Assembly: GCF_002138415.1 (NCBI RefSeq)
Contig: NZ_CP015612.1
Span: 3,698,001 to 3,762,000, forward strand
From: Stenotrophomonas maltophilia
Lineage (GTDB): Bacteria; Pseudomonadota; Gammaproteobacteria; Xanthomonadales; Xanthomonadaceae
Direction of reading: 5' to 3'
DNA: 64,000 bases
Shown here: positions 31,301-40,227 of the stretch, one piece after another
How positions within the stretch are numbered: position 1 is the stretch's first letter
Layout of the letters: every line of letters starts with the position of its first letter
Made by a program: the position numbers and the translations under genes
Notes under the pieces: model-generated
What the model saw: only the letters and a program-made list of their open reading frames with translations
Database searches by the model: none
What the model was told of the DNA's origin: nothing

Positions 31301-32239
31301 TCAGTCAGCGCCCAGGGCCTGGCGCACCAGGGCCTCGAAACGCTGCTGGTCGTAGGCCATCAGTAGATCGCAGTTGTCCGGCTGGCCGGTCTGGCGGTTC
31401 CAGTCGACGATGGTGGCGCCGCGGCTGAACGTACCGTTCAGCTCCACGTTCAGCGGACGCGATTCGACCTGCAGCTGCCCTTCCGGGTTCAGCGCCCAGG
31501 CCATGGCCACCGCATCGGCGGTGTACCAGCGCCCGCCCTTGCTGTCTTCTGACAGGCCACGGGTCTTGCGCGAGATCAGCTCGTAGAAGCGGGCGCGATC
31601 GGAATCGGCCTGCAGCCACTTCTCGGCGTCCTGCAGCGGCAGGCCATGGGCGACGGTAGCCTCCCAGTCCGACACCAGCAGGTGCTTGAACGAAGTGAAC
31701 ACCACGTGCGCCGCTTCCGGATCGAACGCAATGTTGAATTCGGCCGCCGGGGTGATGTTGCCGTGGCAGGTGACCGCGCCACCCATCACCACGATGCGCT
31801 TGATGCGCTCGGGCAGGGTCGGGTCCAGCTTCAGTGCCAGGGCAAGGTTGGTCAACGGGCCAAGCATCACCAGCATCAGTTCGCCGGCGTGCTCGTGCGA
31901 CAGGCGCAGGATGGCCAGTGCGGCGTGCTCGGCCTCGGCCTGGCGGCTCGGCGGCGGCAGATCGACGTCGCCGTAGCCATCACGGCCATGCACGTGGGCG
32001 GCGTCGACGGAGGGATGCAGCAGCGGATCCGGGCTGCCGGCAAACACCGGCACGTCGGCGCGGCCGACGATGTCGCAGAGCTTGAGGGCGTTGCGGACGG
32101 TGTACTGCAGGCCGACATTGCCGGCGGCGATGGTCAGGGCGACCACGTCATGCCGTTCATCGGCAAAGGCCATCAGCAGGGCCAGGGCGTCGTCCACACC
32201 GGGGTCGGTGTCGATCAACAGGGGGATCTTGTGGGTCAT
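31301..32239 (-). CDS. Inosine-uridine preferring nucleoside hydrolase family protein
   Basis: A 312-residue nucleoside N-ribohydrolase, splitting ribonucleosides to base and ribose for salvage. The calcium-binding signature is IDTDPGVDDALAL (Asp10, Asp12, Asp16, Asp17), with further family segments GPLTNLALAL and VMGGAVTCHGNITPAAEFNI (the latter supplying the ribose/calcium ligands) and a late Asp in YTADAVAMAW. Start at ATG 32239 (MTHKIPLLIDTDPG); the open frame upstream to 32425 is not homologous. Substrate range cannot be read from sequence. Confidence 0.92.
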   Translation of the reverse strand: MTHKIPLLIDTDPGVDDALALLMAFADERHDVVALTIAAGNVGLQYTVRNALKLCDIVGRADVPVFAGSPDPLLHPSVDAAHVHGRDGYGDVDLPPPSRQAEAEHAALAILRLSHEHAGELMLVMLGPLTNLALALKLDPTLPERIKRIVVMGGAVTCHGNITPAAEFNIAFDPEAAHVVFTSFKHLLVSDWEATVAHGLPLQDAEKWLQADSDRARFYELISRKTRGLSEDSKGGRWYTADAVAMAWALNPEGQLQVESRPLNVELNGTFSRGATIVDWNRQTGQPDNCDLLMAYDQQRFEALVRQALGAD

Positions 32240-32428
32240 CGTTGCCGTCTTCAGATCGGCAACGAAGTGTGGACCGGGATGATGACCGTTGCAAGAGCGC
32301 CCTGTCCCAACGGCAAAGGTGTCGGGGAGAGGGTCGGATCCGTTGCTCGCCATTGTCGGCCCGCCCAACTCACTCACGAACATGAACAGATTTTGATTGG
32401 GCACGCTTGGAGCGCTCAACATCATTTG

Positions 32429-32455
32429 CTATAAAAAGTGATGCATTTTTTATAG
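32429..32455 (+). promoter_or_regulatory. Inverted repeat at the fic translation start
   Basis: CTATAAAAA (32429-32437) and TTTTTATAG (32447-32455) form a perfect 9-bp inverted repeat with a 9-base gap, ending nine bases before the fic ATG. It is AT-rich in an otherwise GC-rich context and overlaps where a ribosome site would be. It may be an operator or an mRNA hairpin. Confidence 0.6.
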
Positions 32456-32464
32456 AAAACGACC

Positions 32465-33793
32465 ATGAAGCTGCCCACACCAGCTCCCGATCTGGCAACC
32501 CTTACCCGGAAGTACATCGAGACCCTCGGTACCATCCTGGACGCCCGGATCGGGCCCGAGGTGAACGGCGCCTATGAGCACTGGGACAAGGTGCGCCACA
32601 GAATGCCACCGGCAGGCCTGAACGCGGAACAATGGTGGTTGGGTATCACGTGGACGCGCGCAGCGTTGCTGAAGCCGCTACCGCTGTTGCTGGACAAGAC
32701 CCAGCAACCCTTCAAGCTCGCACTCACCGATTCGATGCAGCGGCACCTGCATTACATCGACCGGGAGGCCGCAGGCTCGGTGAAGGGGGGGGATGCCGCC
32801 AGCGGGCAAGGACGGTTCCTCATCCGCTCGCTGATTGAGGAAGCCATGACCTCATCGCAGTTGGAGGGCGCCTCGACCACGCGGGCCGTGGCGAAGGAAA
32901 TGCTGAGCACGGGCCGTGCGCCGCGCGACCAGTCCGAGCGCATGATCTACAACAACTACGTGGCAATGAACGTGATCCGCGAGCGCGGCATACGCCCGAT
33001 CACTCCCGGCGAGATTCTGGAGCTGCACAGCATCCTCACCGACGGCACACTGGAGTTACCAACCGACAGCGGGCGTTTCAGAACCGCCGAAGACAACGTT
33101 GCGATCTTCGATCGCGGCTCACCACCTACGCTGCTGCACGTCCCTCCTCCGGCCGAGGAAGTGCCTGCACGGATCGAGCGGCTGTGCACGTTCATCAATG
33201 AAGAAAGCACACCATTCATCCATCCTGTCGCCAAAGCCATCGCACTGCATTTCCAGATTGGCTATGACCATCCTTTCGTGGATGGCAATGGCCGTACGGC
33301 CCGCGCACTGTTTTACTGGGCGATGATGAATGCCGGGTACTGGATGACCGAGTATTTCTCCATTTCCAGCGTGCTGAAGAAATCCCCAGGCAAGTACATG
33401 CGGGCCTACCTCTACACCGAAAGCGATAACCGCGATCTTGGCTACTTCGTGGCGCAACAACTGGAGGCCATTGAGCAATCGATCCAGGGTTTGCATGCCT
33501 ACATCGCCAGGAAGCATGCAGAGGATCAGGCAGCGCGACGCGTGCTGCGAACCGCCCGGCTTGGCGGTGTGCCTCTCAATCATCGTCAACGCGCGTTGCT
33601 GGCCAACGCGCTGAAGGATCCTGACCGGACCTACACCGTCGCCAGCCACCAGGCGGCACACACCATTACCTATCCGACCGCGTTGAAGGATCTGAACGGA
33701 TTGGTGGCTTCCGGGCTTGTCAGCAAAGAGCGCGTCGGGAAGGCCTCCGAGTATCTCGTGCTTCCCGGCCTGTCGGAACGTTTGGCGCTGTAG
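32465..33793 (+). CDS. Fic/DOC family protein (class II) with C-terminal winged-helix region
   Basis: A 442-residue Fic-fold nucleotidyl (AMP) transferase. The catalytic motif is H269-P-F-V-D-G-N-G-R followed by TAR, complete for activity. The autoinhibitory helix motif [S/T]xxxE[G/N] is present as S130-S-Q-L-E134-G, N-terminal to the Fic core, which places it in class II; Glu134 should block productive ATP binding. An N-terminal Fic_N-like region (about 35-125) precedes it. The C-terminal 80 residues (HRQRALLANALKDPDRTYTV...SGLVSKERVG) resemble a winged helix and may bind DNA. Its TAG stop is part of a SMAG element. No antitoxin gene is adjacent. Confidence 0.93.
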   Translation: MKLPTPAPDLATLTRKYIETLGTILDARIGPEVNGAYEHWDKVRHRMPPAGLNAEQWWLGITWTRAALLKPLPLLLDKTQQPFKLALTDSMQRHLHYIDREAAGSVKGGDAASGQGRFLIRSLIEEAMTSSQLEGASTTRAVAKEMLSTGRAPRDQSERMIYNNYVAMNVIRERGIRPITPGEILELHSILTDGTLELPTDSGRFRTAEDNVAIFDRGSPPTLLHVPPPAEEVPARIERLCTFINEESTPFIHPVAKAIALHFQIGYDHPFVDGNGRTARALFYWAMMNAGYWMTEYFSISSVLKKSPGKYMRAYLYTESDNRDLGYFVAQQLEAIEQSIQGLHAYIARKHAEDQAARRVLRTARLGGVPLNHRQRALLANALKDPDRTYTVASHQAAHTITYPTALKDLNGLVASGLVSKERVGKASEYLVLPGLSERLAL

Positions 33794-33837
33794 ATCCACG
33801 CCATGCGTGGATGTGTGGACCAAGGTCCACACCCACC
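33790..33837. repeat. Inverted SMAG/REP pair overlapping the fic stop codon
   Basis: 33790-33813 is a plus-strand element whose GTAG head includes the fic TAG (33791-33793), stem ATCCACGC/GCGTGGAT. 33813-33837 is the opposite orientation, TGTGGACCAAGGTCCACA plus CCCACC. Confidence 0.8.
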
Positions 33838-33865
33838 AATGCGCCGTGGATGAACGCCAGGGCAT

Positions 33866-33904
33866 GGGGTCAGAGCCCTTTGCCATGCAAAGGGCTCTGA
33901 CCCC
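33866..33904. repeat. GGGGTC-type hairpin, copy 1
   Basis: Perfect 18-base arms GGGGTCAGAGCCCTTTGC and its complement with a 3-base loop, between the fic SMAG pair and the recG stop (33910). The same terminal GGGGTC(A/G)GA(G/T)CC sequence recurs at 36480, 36545 and 45133. Confidence 0.85.
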
Positions 33905-33909
33905 ACCAC

Positions 33910-36021
33910 TTACGCCGAGGCGTAACGCACGGCGGTGCCGATCCAGCGTTGCACCACGCGATCGGCCAGCGCGGGTTGCTGGTCCAGCAGGCGCTCGGCC
34001 AGGTCATGCACGCCGGGCAGCAGGCCGGCGTCGCGGGCCAGGTCCGCAATGCGGAAGCCGGCCAGGCCAGTCTGGCGGGTACCCAGCAGTTCGCCGGGAC
34101 CGCGCAGTTCCAGATCCTTTTCGGCGATGACGAAACCATCGTTGGTTTCGCGCATGGTCTGCAGGCGCTCGCGCGCCATCTGCGAGAGCGGTGCCTGGTA
34201 CAGCAGCACGCAGCGCGATACCGCCGAACCACGACCCACGCGACCGCGCAGCTGGTGCAGCTGCGCCAGGCCGAGGCGCTCGGCATTCTCGATCACCATC
34301 AGCGAGGCATTCGGTACATCCACGCCCACTTCAATCACCGTGGTCGCCACCAACAGATCGATGTCGCCGGCCTTGAACGCCACCATCGTCGCCAGCTTCT
34401 CGGCGGCCTTCAGGCGGCCATGCACCAGCCCGACGCGCACGCCCGGCAGCAGCGCCTGCAGCGACTCGTAGGTGGCCTGCGCCGGCGTTGCATCCAGCTC
34501 TTCGCTTTCCTCGATGAGCGTGCACACCCAGTAGACCTGCCGCCCTTCCTGACAGGCCAGCGCGATGCGCTCGATCAGTTCGGGACGACGATCGTTGTTG
34601 AGTGCGACGGTCTGCACCGGCGTGCGGCCCGGCGGCAGTTCGTCAATGGCCGACACGTCCAGGTCCGCGTATTCGGACATCGCCAGCGTGCGCGGAATCG
34701 GCGTGGCGGTCATCACCAGCTGGTGCGGCACGCTGTGCGCGCCCGCGCCCTTGTCGCGCAGGGCCAGCCGCTGGTGCACGCCGAAGCGGTGCTGCTCATC
34801 GACAATCGCCAGCGCCAGGTCCTGGAACACCACCGCCTCCTGCATCAGCGCGTGCGTACCGACCACCACCTGCGCTTCGCCGCTGGCGACCTGCTCCATC
34901 ACCTTGGCGCGCGCCTTGCCGGTGACCTTGCCGGCCAGCCAGGCGATACGCACGCCCAGCGGCTCCAGCCAACCGCGCAGGTTGTTGAGATGCTGTTCGG
35001 CCAGCAGTTCGGTGGGTGCGGCCAATGCGACCTGCTTGCCCTGCTCCACCGCCAGCATCGCGGCCAGTGCGGCGACCACAGTCTTGCCAGAGCCGACGTC
35101 GCCCTGCACCAGCCGCAGCATCGGGCTGGGCCGCGCCAGGTCCTCGCGGATCTGCTTGAACACACGCGCCTGTGCGCCGGTCAGCGCGAACGGCAGCTGC
35201 TTCAGCAGCGCCTTGGCCAGCTTGCCGGGACCGGCCAGCGGCGGCGCGTGGTGTGCCTGCAAGGCGATCCGCTGGCGACGCAGGCTGAGGTGGTGGGCCA
35301 GCAGCTCTTCCATCGCCAGGCGGCGCTGCGCCGGGTGGGTGCCGGCGGCCAGCGCAGCCAGGTCGGCATCCGGCGGCGGCCGGTGCACGGTCAGCAGCGC
35401 GCTGCGCAGTGACGGCAGGCCCAGGCCATCCAGCCAGCCGCTGGGCAACAGTTCCAGCGCGCTTTCCTCGGGCAGGCGGTCCAGCGCCTGGCCGATCAGC
35501 TTGCGCATGGTCATCGGGCCGACGCCTTCGACGGTGGGATACACCGGGTCGAGGCGGTCGCCGAGTTCGGGATCGTCGTTGCGGCCCAGCACCTGGTAGC
35601 TGGGATGGACGATTTCCAGGCCGAGGTGGCCGGGTTTGGGCGTGCCGAAGCAGCGCAGCCGGTTGCCGACCGCGAACTGGCCGACCTGCTGCTGGCGGAA
35701 ATGGAAGAAGCGCAGCACCAGGGTGCCCTGCCCCTCATCCTCCACCGCCACTTTCAGCATCGGCCGGTAGCGCATGCCGCGCTCGACCGCGACCACCCGC
35801 ACTTCCACCTGCGCCGGCACGCCATTGCGCAGGTCTTCGATGCGGGTCAGCCGGGTCCGGTCTTCATAGCGCAGCGGCAGATGAAGCCAGAGATCCTGCA
35901 GGGTGGCCAGGCCACGCGCCTGCAGTTTGGCGGCCACGGCCGGGCCCACGCCCGCAAGCATCGCCAGGGATGCTTCGCCGGACGGTGACAGGACCGGGGT
36001 GACCGCCGCCTTGCGTGCCAC
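33910..36021 (-). CDS. recG: ATP-dependent DNA helicase RecG
   Basis: A 703-residue branched-DNA translocase that remodels stalled forks and R-loops. The N-terminal wedge/OB region (about 60-170) carries GVGPAVAAKLQARGLATLQD at its start. Helicase motif I is GDVGSGKT (about 312), motif II is DEQHRFG (about 405), motif III is TATPIPRTL, and the C-terminal lobe has LVATTVIEVGVDVPNA and LRGRVGRG with the RecG TRG-type ending. Last gene of the minus-strand gmk-rpoZ-spoT-ridA-recG cluster, starting seven bases after the ridA stop. Confidence 0.98.
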   Translation of the reverse strand: MARKAAVTPVLSPSGEASLAMLAGVGPAVAAKLQARGLATLQDLWLHLPLRYEDRTRLTRIEDLRNGVPAQVEVRVVAVERGMRYRPMLKVAVEDEGQGTLVLRFFHFRQQQVGQFAVGNRLRCFGTPKPGHLGLEIVHPSYQVLGRNDDPELGDRLDPVYPTVEGVGPMTMRKLIGQALDRLPEESALELLPSGWLDGLGLPSLRSALLTVHRPPPDADLAALAAGTHPAQRRLAMEELLAHHLSLRRQRIALQAHHAPPLAGPGKLAKALLKQLPFALTGAQARVFKQIREDLARPSPMLRLVQGDVGSGKTVVAALAAMLAVEQGKQVALAAPTELLAEQHLNNLRGWLEPLGVRIAWLAGKVTGKARAKVMEQVASGEAQVVVGTHALMQEAVVFQDLALAIVDEQHRFGVHQRLALRDKGAGAHSVPHQLVMTATPIPRTLAMSEYADLDVSAIDELPPGRTPVQTVALNNDRRPELIERIALACQEGRQVYWVCTLIEESEELDATPAQATYESLQALLPGVRVGLVHGRLKAAEKLATMVAFKAGDIDLLVATTVIEVGVDVPNASLMVIENAERLGLAQLHQLRGRVGRGSAVSRCVLLYQAPLSQMARERLQTMRETNDGFVIAEKDLELRGPGELLGTRQTGLAGFRIADLARDAGLLPGVHDLAERLLDQQPALADRVVQRWIGTAVRYASA

Positions 36022-36028
36022 GTGGCGG

Positions 36029-36415
<387 letters not shown>

Positions 36416-36479
36416 GGGTCGCTCCGGTGCTTGGGGGAAAACAGAGCGGTGATTGTACCGGGTGGGCGCGATGTCGGCT

Positions 36480-36583
36480 GGGGTCGGATCCGTTTCCCGT
36501 CGGGAAACGGCTCTGACCCCGTGCATGCGATCGGGTCACGCGATGGGGTCAGAGCCCTCTCCGCAGGAGAGGGATCCGACCCC
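36480..36583. repeat. GGGGTC-type hairpins, copies 2 and 3
   Basis: Copy 2 (36480-36520) has arms GGGGTCGGATCCGTTTCCC and GGGAAACGGCTCTGACCCC, pairing with G-T wobbles. Copy 3 (36545-36583) has GGGGTCAGAGCCCTCTCC and GGAGAGGGATCCGACCCC. The two lie in reversed order of GGATCC and GAGCC halves, so one is an inverted relative of the other. They fill the spoT-ridA gap. Confidence 0.85.
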
Positions 36584-36592
36584 GGCTTCGCG

Positions 36593-38755
36593 TTACTGGC
36601 GGCGTACCGACTGCACCACCGACAGGCGGCGCAGGCGGCGCATGACTTCGGCCAGGTGGTTTCGGTCGCGCACCTGGATGTTGAACGCCAGTACGGCGGC
36701 GTTGAAGTCGCGGTCCAGGTAGTCCACGCGCTCGATGTTGGAGTGGCTCTGCGCGATGGCGGCGGCCAGCTGCGCCAGCACGCCGGTGCCATTCTCCACT
36801 TCCACCACCAGCGAGGTGTCGTAGTCGCCGGAAACAGTGGTGTCCCAACCGATCGGCACCCAGCGCTCGGGCGACTTGCGCAGTTCGGCCAGGTTCGGGC
36901 AGTCCATGCGGTGCACCACGATGCCCTTGCCGGCGGTGTGGTAGCCCATGATCTCGTCGCCGGGAATCGGCTGGCAGCAACCGGCAAAGGTGACCACGCC
37001 GCGCTCGCTGCCATTGATCAGGATCTTTTCCTGCGAGTGGTGGCGCGAATGCGGGCCGCCACGCAGTTCGGCGTAGGCCATCAGTGCCTGCGCGGCCTGG
37101 GTCGGCATCCAGTTGCCCAGCGCGACCTCGGCAAGCAGCGCCTCCAGGCGCGGGAAGCGGTGCTCGGCCAGGAACGCATCCAGGCGCCCCTTCGGCAGCC
37201 GTTCCAGCGACGAATCCATCGCTTCCAGCGCACGGTCGAGCATGCGGTGGCCCAGCTGCACGGCATCTTCGTGCTCCAGCTGCTTGAGCTGGTGGCGGAT
37301 GGCGGTGCGCGCCTTGCTGGTGACCACGAATTCCAGCCACTGTGGTTTCGGCGTGGCCGAGCGCGCGGTGATGATCTCCACCGACTGGCCCGAGACCAGT
37401 TTGGTACGCAGCGGCACCAGTTTCTTGTCCACGCGCGAAGCCACGGCCATGTTGCCGACATCGGTATGCACGGCGTAGGCGAAGTCCAGCGCGGTGGAAT
37501 TGCGCGGCAGGGCGAGGATCTTGCCCTTCGGGGTGAACAGGTAGACCTCGTCCGGGAACAGGTCGACCTTGACGTTGTCGAGGAATTCCAGCGACGAACC
37601 GGCTGCGCGCTGCGAGTCGATCAGTTCGACGATCCAGGCATGCGCGCGGCTCTGCGCGCTGTTCGGTGAATCGCCACCGAACTTGTAGGTCCAGTGCGCG
37701 GCCACGCCACGTTCGGCGATCAGGTCCATTTCCTCGGTACGGATCTGCACTTCAATCGGCGAACCATACGGCCCGAACAGCACGGTGTGCAGCGACTGGT
37801 AACCGTTGGCCTTGGGAATGGCGATGAAGTCGCGGAAGCGGCCATCCAGCGGCTTGAAGGTGGCATGCACCGAACCCAGCGCGTGGTAGCAGCTGGGCAC
37901 GCTGCGCACGACCAGGCGGAAGCCGAACACGTCCATCACCTGGTCGAAGGATTTGTTCTCGTCGCGCATCTTGTTGTAGATGCTCCACGGGGTCTTGATG
38001 CGGCTGACCAGGCGGTGCTCGATGCCTTCCTTCGCCAGCCGCTGCGACAGCTGTACTTCCACCTGCGCCAGCGCTTCACGGCGTACCACCGGCTGGCTGC
38101 GGATGTGTTTTTCCAGGATCGCGTGACGCCACGGATACAGCGCCTTGAAGCCGAGGTTCTGCAGCTCGCTCTTGACCAGGCTCATGCCCAGGCGCTGGGC
38201 GATGGGCGCGTAGATCTCCAGCGTCTCGCGGGCGATGCGGCCGCGCGCTTCACGGCTCTGCGCGCCCAGCGTGCGCATGTTGTGCAGGCGGTCGGCCAGC
38301 TTGATCATGATCACGCGCAGGTCGCGCGACATCGCCAGCAGCATCTTGCGGAAGCTCTCGGCGGCCGCTTCCTGGCGGTCGCGGAACTTCAGCTTGTCCA
38401 GCTTGGTCACGCCGTCGACCAGCTCAGCCACGGCTTCGCCGAACTCGGCGGCCAATGCCTCACGGGTCAGCGGCGTGTCTTCGATGGTGTCGTGCAGGAT
38501 CGCGGCGATCAGCGCTTCCACGTCCAGGCCGAGCTCGGCCAGCACCTGGGCCACGGCCACCGGATGGGTGATATAGGGCTCGCCCGACTTGCGCGTCTGC
38601 CCAGCGTGCGCGGCGGCGCCGACTTCCCAGGCGCGGCGCAACAGCGGCAGCTGTTCCGGCGGCAGGTAATGGGCGGCGCGTTCAAGCTGGAGGACGTAGT
38701 CGGGTACGGCGGCAGCCGGGGCTGCGGCGACCTTGGCAGTGGGGCCTGGGTTCAT
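36593..38755 (-). CDS. spoT: Bifunctional (p)ppGpp synthetase/hydrolase SpoT
   Basis: A 720-residue long RelA/SpoT homologue controlling the stringent response. The hydrolase domain keeps His64 (YITHP) and H88-D89-T-I-E92-D93. The synthetase domain (about 240-370) keeps MDVFGFRLVVRSVPSCYHAL and AIPKANGYQSLHT, so both activities look intact. TGS (about 395-460, VYLFTPKGKILALPRNSTAL), the helical and zinc-finger-like region with GCCQPIPGDEIMGYHT, and the ACT domain (about 640-715) follow. Lies between rpoZ and ridA in the classical cluster. Confidence 0.98.
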   Translation of the reverse strand: MNPGPTAKVAAAPAAAVPDYVLQLERAAHYLPPEQLPLLRRAWEVGAAAHAGQTRKSGEPYITHPVAVAQVLAELGLDVEALIAAILHDTIEDTPLTREALAAEFGEAVAELVDGVTKLDKLKFRDRQEAAAESFRKMLLAMSRDLRVIMIKLADRLHNMRTLGAQSREARGRIARETLEIYAPIAQRLGMSLVKSELQNLGFKALYPWRHAILEKHIRSQPVVRREALAQVEVQLSQRLAKEGIEHRLVSRIKTPWSIYNKMRDENKSFDQVMDVFGFRLVVRSVPSCYHALGSVHATFKPLDGRFRDFIAIPKANGYQSLHTVLFGPYGSPIEVQIRTEEMDLIAERGVAAHWTYKFGGDSPNSAQSRAHAWIVELIDSQRAAGSSLEFLDNVKVDLFPDEVYLFTPKGKILALPRNSTALDFAYAVHTDVGNMAVASRVDKKLVPLRTKLVSGQSVEIITARSATPKPQWLEFVVTSKARTAIRHQLKQLEHEDAVQLGHRMLDRALEAMDSSLERLPKGRLDAFLAEHRFPRLEALLAEVALGNWMPTQAAQALMAYAELRGGPHSRHHSQEKILINGSERGVVTFAGCCQPIPGDEIMGYHTAGKGIVVHRMDCPNLAELRKSPERWVPIGWDTTVSGDYDTSLVVEVENGTGVLAQLAAAIAQSHSNIERVDYLDRDFNAAVLAFNIQVRDRNHLAEVMRRLRRLSVVQSVRRQ

Positions 38756-38803
38756 GCCCGAAGCCTATTCCAGCGCGACGTTTACGGCAAATCCTGAATG
38801 CGA

Positions 38804-38828
38804 AACAGCCCGCACGGGGCGGGCTGTT
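38804..38828 (-). terminator. Hairpin between rpoZ and spoT
   Basis: Ten-base arms AACAGCCCGC/GCGGGCTGTT with a 5-base loop, 34 bases after the rpoZ stop. Only a short T tract follows, so it may attenuate rather than end transcription into spoT. Confidence 0.6.
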
Positions 38829-38861
38829 CGGCACATCCAACGATTACGTTGATCGATGCGA

Positions 38862-39161
38862 TCAATCGTCGTTCTTGGACATGTCTTCGTCGGCGACCAC
38901 TTCGGCGGCAGCCCACTCCAGCGCTTCGCGCTCGGCGCGCTCACGCTCGGCCTTCTCGACTTCGTCGATCAGCGCGTTGTCGATCTTGCGGGCGGCGATT
39001 TCGCGCAGCGCCAGCACGGTCGGCTTGTCCTCGGTCTCGCTGTTGTCCAGCGTGGCCTGCACGCCGTTGGCGAGCTGGCGGGCACGCTTGGAAGCCATCA
39101 TGACCAGTTCGAAACGGTTGTTAACGACTTCCAGGCAATCTTCTACGGTGATGCGGGCCAT
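38862..39161 (-). CDS. rpoZ: RNA polymerase omega subunit
   Basis: A 99-residue omega subunit, which helps fold and hold beta-prime and contributes to the ppGpp site. The conserved start [20 protein letters not shown] and the segment KRARQLANG, then [11 protein letters not shown], are diagnostic. The C-terminal third is acidic and longer than the core, ending SKNDD. Located between gmk and spoT as in E. coli. Confidence 0.98.
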   Translation of the reverse strand: MARITVEDCLEVVNNRFELVMMASKRARQLANGVQATLDNSETEDKPTVLALREIAARKIDNALIDEVEKAERERAEREALEWAAAEVVADEDMSKNDD

Positions 39162-39271
39162 ACGGGCTCCCGGCGACCGGTCGGCCGCTCAGTCGAATGA
39201 GGGAAAGGGGACGGAGTGTACTGGCAGGGGCTGGACAAAATCAAGCCAACCCCTACCCGATTCTTTTGGAA

Positions 39272-39937
39272 TCAGTCAGTTGCGCCCGGATCGGGGGTCA
39301 ACAGGGCCTGGATCAGGCCGGCGTGGCGGACCTTCTGGGCCTCCCGGCGCAGGCGGCTGGCGGTGAAGATGGCGCACAGTTCGTCCACCGCGGTGTCGAA
39401 CACCTCGTTGACGATGACGTAATCGAACTCGTTGAAGTGCAGCATCTCGTCACGGGCCGCGCCCAGGCGCTGGGCGATGACCGCCTCGCTGTCCTGCCCG
39501 CGCTTGCGCATGCGGTCCTGCAGGGCCTGCTTGGACGGCGGCAGGATGAACACGGTGACCGTGCCCGGCACCAGCTGGCGCACCTGCTGCGCGCCCTGCC
39601 AGTCGATTTCCAGCAGCACGTCCTGGCCGGCGGCCAGTTGCGGTTCCACCGACTGGCGGGCGGTGCCCTTCCAGTCGCCGTGCACCCAGGCATGCTCGAA
39701 GAAGTCGCCGGCGGCGATCATTTCCTCGAACTTCTCCGCAGAGACGAAGTGGTAATGCTGGCCGTTCACTTCACCGGGGCGCATCGCGCGCGAGGTGAAG
39801 GAGATCGACAGGGCGATCTGCGGGTCACGCGCCAGGGTGGCATTGACGATGCTGCTCTTGCCGGCGCCGGACGGGGCGGCAACGATGTACAGCGTGCCGC
39901 GCGCAACGGCGTCCGACGGCTTCGACGGGGCGCTCAT
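39272..39937 (-). CDS. gmk: Guanylate kinase
   Basis: A 221-residue GMP kinase (GMP + ATP to GDP + ADP). P-loop APSGAGKSSI, the GMP-binding segment SFTSRAMRPGEVNGQHYHFV and the DVLLEIDWQGAQQV motif are all present. Start MSAPSK at 39937 agrees with family length; the open frame upstream to 40078 is not supported. First gene of gmk-rpoZ-spoT-ridA-recG; the 290 bases between it and fdnG hold both divergent promoters and a TATAAC at 40162-40167 on the plus strand. Confidence 0.97.
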   Translation of the reverse strand: MSAPSKPSDAVARGTLYIVAAPSGAGKSSIVNATLARDPQIALSISFTSRAMRPGEVNGQHYHFVSAEKFEEMIAAGDFFEHAWVHGDWKGTARQSVEPQLAAGQDVLLEIDWQGAQQVRQLVPGTVTVFILPPSKQALQDRMRKRGQDSEAVIAQRLGAARDEMLHFNEFDYVIVNEVFDTAVDELCAIFTASRLRREAQKVRHAGLIQALLTPDPGATD

Positions 39938-40227
39938 GCGGGGGATCCAACGGGTTGATTTCGCAAAATTTTTCCTCGGTGTTCCAGATCCGGCGCGGAG
40001 GATCGCGCCAGGACGGCGGGGGCTGCGCGGAACATCCTGGAACCAGGCCCGGCAGACGCTTCCCCGGGGTGCGGGCACGCAACTTTACCAGAGCCGCCCC
40101 TTTGCGCGCCCGCCCGGCAGGCGCCGGGCCTTGTGCCACATGGGCATCCGGGCGCCTGTGCTATAACCGGGCCGTACCCAACGACAGCCCGGAGGCCTGC
40201 GCCTCCCCGCCATCCCAGGAGAACGGC

